A stretch of 64,000 nucleotides of DNA from assembly GCF_963678635.1 (NCBI RefSeq), contig NC_087064.1:78780512-78844511 (forward strand), read 5' to 3'. This stretch comes from Symsagittifera roscoffensis. Lineage: Eukaryota > Xenacoelomorpha > Acoela > Convolutidae. Positions 7,719 to 16,000 of this stretch are shown here, piece by piece; positions within the stretch are counted from its first letter, which is position 1, and every line of letters starts with the position of its first letter. A model generated the notes under the pieces. It was not told the origin of the DNA. It worked only from the letters and a program-made list of their open reading frames with translations, and searched no databases. The position numbers were made by a program, and so were the translations under genes.

Positions 7719-8984
7719 TTGATTTGGGATATGGCGGCGGATATAACGTTAGACCTGGATGATGATGCGAGTCTGCATGATCTGGCCATGATACACCATC
7801 TGCTGGCCATGAGGGTGACGAAGTGGAAGAACAACCCAACCACGGAGCCATCCGAGGAGAGTCCATCGAGCCATTGGTTGAAGCGAGGCATCTGTTTAGC
7901 TCAACATAGTGGGATGGAAGGACATGTTTGCAACTTGGGATACTGCTTGATTACGCTGAGTGAGCAGCATCAACAACTGGCACAATTGTATGGAAGGTTG
8001 AGCATGTCGGATAAGAGTGGCATGGAGTTGGTAGCGGACTGTCATGGGGTGACGGAGGTAAACTTGACCACAGCCCTGGGATTTTGTAGCATGACGAGCT
8101 CGATAGAGTCACTTGAGCGCCTGGAGCGTGCCCATGAGCTAGTGACGTCCCTCAGCCTGGAAGTATTCCCTGGAGCATTGCAGACAGAGCAGAAGATTGG
8201 AGGCTGGCGAGAAGCTCTAGAAAACGAAATGAATCTGAAGGATAGTGAGGCCTATCATAGACCTACTGGTTCAAAATATCTGGTGGGTTCAAGTTCAGCC
8301 CCTTATTGCAACAGCAGGTATCCTACGCACATGGTGGTGATGGATGCGAGGACGCAGCAGGTGTTGGTTGATCCACTTTTCTCTGTGCCAAAGTGTGTGA
8401 GGTTGGCCAGAATGTCAGAAAGGTCATACGATCTGTTGGCGAAGATCTTTCGGGCAGTCACGAAGAGATCTGAAGGCGAGTTGCAAGACGTAGTGGGTGA
8501 AGAGTTCATGAGGTTAAACGAAGGTAATGTGAGCGAGTTCCAGAACCAGAAACCGAGTGGAGCGTTACCCACTGATTTCCCCATTGTAGAAGAGAAAGAC
8601 GATTTGCACAGAATCATGATGGAAGTGGAACCGTTGCTGGGAGCCTCAGGGTATCGAACCCGAAGGAACATACTGAGGACCCATGGGGAGTACCCTTGTC
8701 ACTGTTTGGCGCAGACGTTATGGTACCCCAAACACGGGAATCTGATGCTAGTATGGGACGTGGAGGGGTTGTACTCTACGGGGTTGCCTGATCAGAATCA
8801 ACAAGTGTCAATCGTGGTGGTTAGTGCCATGCTGGTAGTTAGATGGCTGGAGGCTAACGCGGACACGAGTGAACAGGAGACGGCCGTGCCGACTCCTGAG
8901 CAGCTGAGTAACGTAAAGATGAGCCGCAAACTGGATCTTTTCAGAACCACCTGCAAGAAAGAATACGTTCAAGGCAGAGATTGA
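7719..8984 (+). CDS. 421-aa ORF downstream of the triplication, unknown
   Basis: Open in the same frame from the TGA at 7701 to the TGA at 8982-8984; the first ATG is at about 7,731. The N-terminal ~44 codons belong to repeat unit 3 and the rest is single-copy. The protein is mixed helix and strand, with MVVMDARTQQVLVDPLF and LMLVWDVEGLYSTGL among the more structured parts. It contains several Cys and His residues (EYPCHCLAQT) but no zinc-finger spacing I recognise. The stop overlaps the start of the next ORF (TGATG). Confidence 0.45.
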   Translation: MIWDMAADITLDLDDDASLHDLAMIHHLLAMRVTKWKNNPTTEPSEESPSSHWLKRGICLAQHSGMEGHVCNLGYCLITLSEQHQQLAQLYGRLSMSDKSGMELVADCHGVTEVNLTTALGFCSMTSSIESLERLERAHELVTSLSLEVFPGALQTEQKIGGWREALENEMNLKDSEAYHRPTGSKYLVGSSSAPYCNSRYPTHMVVMDARTQQVLVDPLFSVPKCVRLARMSERSYDLLAKIFRAVTKRSEGELQDVVGEEFMRLNEGNVSEFQNQKPSGALPTDFPIVEEKDDLHRIMMEVEPLLGASGYRTRRNILRTHGEYPCHCLAQTLWYPKHGNLMLVWDVEGLYSTGLPDQNQQVSIVVVSAMLVVRWLEANADTSEQETAVPTPEQLSNVKMSRKLDLFRTTCKKEYVQGRD

Positions 8985-9292
8985 TGCCTTGGTTCCGTGC
9001 AGTGATGACGTCATGGATGTATGAACGCGCGAAGCGTCACATGTCGAGAAACACGGAAGCTTATCAATCTTTCCAGTTAGTTATAGGACCGGGAGCCTAT
9101 ATGAGAGTATTCCTGACGCACAGGAACGCGGTCACCACGGCGTTGAAGCGAGTAGCTGGAGCGCCTTGTGTAACTGAAGATGAAATGAAGGAGGTCTTAA
9201 GAGCTGACCTAGAACGGAATGTGAGCCTGTGTCTCCACAACAGCTTTTGCAGGAACCGGGAGCAAAAGGTGAATGTAGACTTACTACCTTGA
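8984..9292 (+). CDS. Small basic ORF overlapping the preceding stop, unknown
   Basis: The ATG at 8984-8986 overlaps the TGA at 8982-8984, giving TGATG. The reading frame is shifted relative to the 421-aa ORF. About 102 codons encode a basic protein (WMYERAKRHMSRN, AVTTALKRVAGA) ending with TGA at 9290. The same frame beyond that stop stays open about 40 codons with an acidic end (EKVLEDSDAGD) to a TAG near 9,390. It could be a separate cistron read by reinitiation or the frameshifted C-terminus of the same protein. Confidence 0.4.
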   Translation: MPWFRAVMTSWMYERAKRHMSRNTEAYQSFQLVIGPGAYMRVFLTHRNAVTTALKRVAGAPCVTEDEMKEVLRADLERNVSLCLHNSFCRNREQKVNVDLLP

Positions 9293-9410
9293 TGCAAACC
9301 GAGGCTGTTGGGACAGGAGAGTTGGGGCACGGCCCGCAACTCTATGGACATGTTAGAAAAAGTTCTGGAAGACAGTGACGCTGGAGATTAGGATGAAGAA
9401 GCGATGGAAT

Positions 9411-11389
9411 GAAAATGATGGAACGAAAATGATAAGTGAAGACGTGAACGAGAAAGGAAGAAAAGGAGAAAAAACTTGATTGTTTTTGTGTGTTAAAACT
9501 TGAACCAATCAACCAAGTTTGATTATTAAACTTGTTAAATTTTTTGTTTTGATATAGTTTGATCAGACCAAACTATAATGTTGCAATTGTTGAAATTGTT
9601 GATTTTAGTTATGACTATTTATATATATGAAGGATATAGGTGAAAATATTTACCTATTTAGTCACAACTGAAGTTATTAACATGTGTAAGACACAAATTC
9701 ACTGTGTGGCGACATGGTAAGTTGGGGTAAATTCACTCGGAAAGGGTGAGTAACTCAATAACTTTCCTAGCCACAGAGTTTCTTAGTTTTAATATTGAAA
9801 GGACCGCATCAATAACTGATTACACTTGGTGAGTGACGTTAGGTTATTTTTAACGGGTGCGTGGCCGTGCCACGTCCCAACTTTTTAATCACAGAGAGCA
9901 AAAAAAAATTTATGGCAAGATGACGTAAGTAGTCAAAAAAGAAATTTTATCTAGGACACTCCTCATGGTGCAAATTTTGTGAAAATGTTGAAAGGCAGTG
10001 AGATGTAGTACGATGCCATTTGTGACACGTAGTGAGTTGAGGTGGAGTAGTTAAATTTCATTTTCTAATGCGATTTGTAAGATCAATTATAGAGACTGGA
10101 ATAGCTCTTGACGATAACCCGGTGTTATGCGATCAATGGGGACATTGATGGGAGCTGTCCGGGGAGTATGTGCCTTTCCGCCAGATTGGCACAGAGCAAC
10201 CTTCTGGCGACACTGAAAATGGTGACTAAAGGCCTTAGAAACGAAATAATGCTGCGAAGGATGGATGGAATATTCTAGAATTTTTGTTTTTAAAATTTCG
10301 ATCGGAAGGGGAATATTTCTCAGAAATACGAAAAACGGCCATTTTGACTGAAAAGGACGGAAAAACAGAAAAACGACAGATATTGGGGAAAACGGTCGCA
10401 CAAGAGACGAGAAACACGAAGCCTCTTATCGTGGCAACAACACACGATAAGACTCTTAGCAGTGGAAATTGGTGGGGAAGGAAGCTTCAGTGGGGAAGGA
10501 ATATTCCACGGAACCCTCCCGTGCCACAAATTGGGAGTGATAACGACGATATCACGAGAAGAACACGGGAGCGGAGGCTTGGTCCCCCAGAGACTGTCGT
10601 ATGTGAAAGGACTATATTAAACTGACTTTGTAGCTGCTTGAATGTCATAGAACTCTGAATTAACACCGGTATATTTTGATATTTTAGAATATGAATAGCT
10701 AGAAAGAGGAAAGGGTCAATCCATCTCCAATGGATTTAATATAGAACTGTCACACAACAACATATTAAAATAAGGTGTTCGAGCCGTGTTTTCAATAGCA
10801 ATCACGTAGTCTGAGGATCCGAGACTCAGCTATGTGGTTGTGTTCGCATGTAAACGAAAGCTGATCAAAAGTCGTTTGACTGATGGCCTAAAAATAGTAA
10901 CTTTTTTCTTAGCCCTAGACAGACCAGAAAATCAACTGACAAGGTCGAGACGGTGAGAAACGAGTAGGATTAAGGTAACTGACGCCTGCAAGTCGTTGAT
11001 AGGTACTTTTTCTACGCTCCGTCGCTGTGTAGTATTTGGGCGAATGTTACACTGAACCGTACCACCGGTACTCTAGAATGGACATGCAGCCCGGAGCTGT
11101 GTCAAGTGGGTTCGCCTCCGTAGTCATGATGTCGTAAAAACACCCAGGGGCGCCATAAAAACACTATGAAACAGTCGCCACTTCGGTCACACATGAGGCT
11201 TAAGAAAAATAGGCCCTATAACCATTGGCTCAAGAGTCAGGGACACTATCTCTTGTGTTTTTCTACCTCAAAACGGTCGGAGCCGATTCAGTTCACTTGC
11301 GACATGAGACTAGAACCCGTTACAGCTTAAAGGCAGCTACCAAAATATCCCCCCACTCTAGTAAATAAGAACGTCCTCATCAGGGATTT
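9411..11389. other. Noncoding AT-rich region after the multi-ORF block
   Basis: Base composition drops sharply to AT-rich near 9,480. There is a run of nine A at about 9,902-9,910, which could mark the 3' end of a retroposed or transcribed element; no AATAAA was seen just before it. A segment at 10,080-10,630 is again richer in G+C and contains a 113-codon + strand ORF (10284-10625) with no recognisable similarity, overlapped by minus ORFs. I do not support a gene here. Confidence 0.4.
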
Positions 11390-11855
11390 CAATACAATAT
11401 CAATATATTGAGGTCAATATCAATATCTTCCATTCAATATCAATATCAATATCAAATAGGATGAAATTTCAATATCAATATCAATATCAATATATAAAAG
11501 CTCAATATCTCAATATTATCACGATTTTAAGATACCAGAGACCACATTCAATATTGAATTTCGAAATATATAATTAAATTTGTTTAGTTTTTTTTTGCAA
11601 TGTAATTGTTTTTTGTTTAATTTGTTTAATTTTAATGCTTGAGTGAGTGTCCATGTAATTTGTTTTATGTGTATGTGTTAAAACGTCACGTTTCAAGCAA
11701 TGATACAAAATCCGTTTTTCTCAATATCTACAAAAAATTCAATATCAAAATCAATATCTAGCCTTCAATATCTCAATATTAAAAATTCAATATTGACATC
11801 GTCTCAATATTCAATATCTGATCATTCAATATATTGCAATCCCTGGTCCCCATAC
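11390..11855. repeat. Degenerate AATATC hexanucleotide array
   Basis: Two clusters (about 11,390-11,525 and 11,718-11,850) are built from imperfect repeats of caatat/caatatc with aatatt variants. They are separated by about 190 bp of AT-rich sequence. The ORF at 11700-11894 lies in this repeat and is not a gene. Confidence 0.85.
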
Positions 11856-12984
11856 TTAAGTCTCAAAATAACCCAAATACGCGAACGCCGTTAAAAACAG
11901 AGTTGGAACGATCCGTTAAGTTACTTTTTACTAGACAGTGGAACTTTGATCCATTTCAGATGGATCAACCTAAAACTCGCCTTATCTCAACATAACAATC
12001 ATAAAACACACTCAAGAAAACTAAATTGAGAACTCACATGTCGGCACACTCGAGAATTAGAGGTAACTAAATTAATGTACAACTCGAGAATTAAGTATGA
12101 TAACTTGAGAAGTTTAATACTAATTAGTTTCAATGAGGGAAATAAGTTTTGACTCTAGAAATGAAGTTTTGGTCTGAACCATTGGGACACCCCAGCTGTT
12201 CACCTTTCCACTGAGGGTTCACTCTAGTTTAGCTCGAATAATTGTGTTCTTCTTTCGCAATCGTTTCTTCTTCTATTTCAGGATAAGACGGCTCTACTCG
12301 CGTTTATTTTGTATCTTGAAATTGCGAATAGCAATTTCCCGCTGCTTTTTTTTAGTACTTTCCCGTGATTGTAAATCGGTTGTTCTGATTTTCTATTTGA
12401 TGTTTTCAGTTGTCGCGAGAAAACTGAGCATGACAGGCTCCATTCGAATTTTTGAAAAATTAAACTTCATTCCAAAACCTCGTATTTCGTGTTCCTCAAG
12501 GTCAAACTTCCAGATATGACCGACTGGCACACATCTTCTAAAATTGTCAACTCTCCAGGTCAGCGGCTACTAGTTCGAAATTGCATTTTTGTCCATTCTG
12601 GTCGAATGTCACACTTGGCAGAGACGGTGAAAAGCATGTAGAGCTTTGTTTAGACGCTAGCCAGTCGTTTTAGAACCTAGCTTTATTTTCCGTCCATATG
12701 TACTTCCAGGCGAATGTTTCATCAATTAGTGCTGTTGTAGAGGAAGGGCGGTTGAAGTAATTACTTTTAGTGACAAAACATTAAATGCTGACTTGACTTA
12801 ATTACCGCAATAGTTTATTGGTGTTTTTATATAATGCTGGTATCGGCCCTATCCAGCTTGTGAACGACCGAACCTAAACGGAAGGGCCCTTTTTATAATC
12901 TACTTTTTTATGTTTTATACCATTTACCTGGTTTATAGTTGTTCTACACAGTTTTCTAAATATTTTCTTAGTTTTGAGATCAAA
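11856..12984. other. Upstream region of the CLUH homologue
   Basis: AT-rich with no convincing coding exon. A TATA-like tttatataatg occurs near 12,827. Just before the start codon there is ttctaaatattttcttag, a splice-acceptor-like signal ending at 12,971, followed by 13 bases and the ATG. This suggests either a 5' UTR intron or a spliced-leader acceptor. Confidence 0.4.
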
Positions 12985-13054
12985 ATGGTGGCTGAACTTG
13001 AAAAATCAAGTACGGACGTGGAAACCAATGAACCACGCGGAGGCATGCTAAAAC
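12985..13054 (+). CDS. CLUH: CLUH exon 1 (start codon)
   Basis: Begins with ATG in a good context (A at -3, G at +4) and encodes a short acidic, non-conserved N-terminus (MVAELEKSSTDVETNE). It ends in phase 1 at a consensus donor GTAAGC. This exon is inferred from the open frame and splice signals, because the family is not conserved here. Confidence 0.75.
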
Positions 13055-16000
13055 GTAAGCGAATGCGACTACTAATTATTTAATACAACAGTTGTACATT
13101 TTGACAGATTTTTGCATGCCTTTTTCTCAGACAACCTCAGGATAATTTGGGTCTGATAACTTAAGTCCTGCTTCCAAAACTTGTTGCGAAAGGCTCGTTT
13201 CTGTCACCAATGTCGATACTTGCTAGCTTAGACGATTTTTTTTACAGCCGATGAAAACTACTGCAGTGAAAAGGAAACTTCAACTTCGATCGAGCTTGAA
13301 TTACAGTCGCCAGGCTTTGCTGTAAAAGTTGTTCCAATTGCTGGAGATGCTTTCGATATCCAGGTTTGTATTCGGTTACATATCAGTATTTAGACAACCG
13401 CGTATTCAGACTGGTCAGTATTTAGACAAATACTGTTTCAACCAATCAGAATCGAGACAAAGAAGAAATTAATAAATGATTATGATTTATTTTGGATTTT
13501 TTATGTCTTTTCTCGATTCTGATTGGTTCATAAAGTATTTGTCTAAATACTGACGAGTATGAATACGCGGTTGTCTAAATACTGGCTGCACTCCTTTGTA
13601 AGCGTAATCAAACTGTACCCATAACTGCAGGTAAGTTTGGTTTTCAAATTCTGAATTTAAGCTTTCAAGTGTACTCTTCGAAAACTGGGCAAATTTTGAA
13701 GGCGAAACTGTCCACAAATAGTTTTTTTAGCTTTGACATAATCAAGGTGTTGCAACCGGGGCTAGGGATTTTAGCAGACCGGTTTTTTAGCGGACTCAGA
13801 ACAATTATAAACTGTGATAGCTAACTTTAAACGCGGCATTGGCGATTAGCGACCGCTTGCTCCGCTGCGCTGAAATTCAACCTGAGTGTTATTGTGCGCG
13901 TAAATCTTTGTTTTGCCGCTACTCGAGAGTGTTGTGTTTTTGAAGTTGATAGTTTTGTTGACAAATCGTGAGATAACTGACTTACTTGGGGAAGCTTGGC
14001 CCCAGACAGCGTCTCTTTGAGTCTGTCAATCAATCATCCATCACTTTATTACGTTGGTCCGCTAAAAGACTCATTTTTCAATTTTTATGCCAAAAGATTG
14101 ATCTTTTAAACGATCGGTCCCCGTTGCAACCGGTTGCTGGACAGGGCTGTACAATGAATTATTGAATGAACATAAAAATTCAGTAACTGAAAAATAGATT
14201 TTTAGTGTTGGGCATTGCCAATTTTATTTTTCGATTGGCTCGTGCGGATTAATTGCAAGTAGTGTGGTATCAGGAATATCAAACTTTCCAGGCTGGTTAT
14301 GTCTGAAAAATCCGTAACTCCCGACCATCTAGAACAGCAGCGCTTTCTTGAAGTATACATAAATTATTGGGATGCCAAACTGATGCGCTGAATGGTTGAT
14401 TATCAATGCGATTGTCGGCTAGACAGAAAGTTTGGTTTTGGGTACTCTTGTCTTACATTTTTACGTTTCAACGAAATAATAAATGGAAACCACACTTCAG
14501 AACTTTTGAATCGGGAAAGCGAAAGTCTACCTATCAAAAAACTTGCAAAATACTCTTTTATTTACATTTGTTTTCAACATAATCGCAAATATACATATCT
14601 ACCCTATCTTATGGAAAATGATTAACATTACAACCCCGTTTAAAGACAAACTAGACTTTTTTAATTACTGTCTCATATCGCTTTTGGTGTGCCTATCGAA
14701 AGTCCTCGAAACATAATTTTTGATAAGTTATACAGAAAATGGGCTTATCATCTGCAAAGAATAGCATGGGTTCACGACATATAAATCTACAATGATACAA
14801 ATGAACCTATACTTAATTGAATCGTATGACAATTCCGAGCTTCCAACACTGACGGCTCTCTACCTTGACTTCGAAAAAGCGTATGACAAAGTACCTTGAG
14901 GAGGCAGATGACACTGGGATCCCACGAACCTCGACCGCAGTGGGATTCGAATGCACGAATCTCATGTTGAGAGACGTATACCTTACCCCATTTGGCCACG
15001 GCCTCTCATCTAAATGCGACTCACTTATCGTATTTTTTAACGACATTCTCGCTTTTCTGCGATTGTCTTATTCTGCTGTGATTCTGAGTTTAGGTTTCAA
15101 TTGCTGACTCGCTTGAGAGAATTGTTAGCGTTAAATTGTTTAAAGTTCGGTGAATTGATTATTCTGCAAAAGTTTAACCAATAGTCTTGTCTGGATGGTG
15201 AGTTTTTAAAATAGTAGTTTTTTTTTGCGGTTAATTGCTGTCTGTTAAGCACAACCCAACCTAAAACGTAGATTTGGCATTTCAGATCGTAGTTTCTTTC
15301 TTGAATTTGTATTTTTTCCGCGAACTTCAAAATTCTTTGTTTTTATAACTTCCTTGCGCGATATGGTCAAATTGCGTTGTCCTTTATTATCGATGCTTCT
15401 AGTTGTAGCTGGAATTGTGAGCTGTTTCAACCTGTGTTTTTTTTGAGAGAAATCAACAGGTAAATTTTGCTTATCAAAATAGCTGAAGCTATCGGTGTTT
15501 CAATACGGTCTACAGTCTGCCCGATATTTGAGTAAGAGCTGCTGATCTTTCGTGCTGCTCACTTGTTCATATTGAAATCAGTTGAAACACAATGAGCGGT
15601 CAAGCCTGGAAATTGTGAAACCTTTCTGGTTCAACCAAGATATTTGGTTCTGCTGCTATCAAATTCATCGAATCTTTACACCATTTTTGTTTGCTCCATG
15701 TTTGCTCCACCATCTGAGTTTCCTCCTTGCGTTTTTTCAATTATTTGACTTGAATGAAGTTCTTTATCGCTTATTTATTGTTCGTATATGGAATTTTTCT
15801 ATAGCAATTCTTTACCGCATATTCATATCGTGGTTCGTATGGGGCAAGGCTTAGCAATTTTGGAGGCCTTTCTTTGTTGTAAGTTGTCGATTGTTCCGAT
15901 AACCTGAGTTTTTGATGATTTATCGAACTTTAGGGTTAGCTGGCCTTCTATGATGCGTTAGATGGATGGGGAAATTTCTGCGAGACATCTAGCACAGCTT

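Larger units (their letters stand above)
4152..7850 (+). repeat. Exact head-to-tail triplication of a 1,233-bp coding unit
   Basis: Three contiguous copies lie at 4152-5384, 5385-6617 and 6618-7850. The unit is 1,233 bp (411 codons), so the frame is conserved across all junctions. I count only about eight variable positions among the three copies. Each unit carries the tail of the preceding ORF, a ~35-codon stretch between a TAG and a TAA, a 301-codon ORF, and a ~45-codon stretch after a TGA. The left flank reads ...cagtcga|atcactg and the right flank ...ggagcc|atccgag, so there is almost no microhomology. It may be a true recent amplification or, less likely, an assembly artefact. Confidence 0.95.
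1..9410 (+). other. GC-rich multi-ORF block of unknown family (left end outside window)
   Basis: Almost the whole block is open on the + strand in long ORFs with little space between them, and its base composition is clearly richer in G+C than the rest of the window. No introns are needed to read it. The coding frame starts in frame 2 (from base 2), is frame 1 from about 430 to 2,430, then frame 3 from about 2,430 to 8,984, and finally a short ORF in frame 2. I see no reverse transcriptase, integrase, transposase, helicase or polymerase motif in the parts present. The centre is a 1,233-bp triplication. It could be part of a large transposable element, an endogenous virus-like insertion, or a lineage-specific gene cluster. 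The minus-strand ORFs here look like shadows. The frame changes and in-frame stops point to decay or recoding. Confidence 0.6.

Noticed and set aside
10087-10625. Overlapping ORFs on both strands (60-113 codons)
   Set aside because: No similarity, strongly overlapping frames on both strands and biased composition; no support for a gene.
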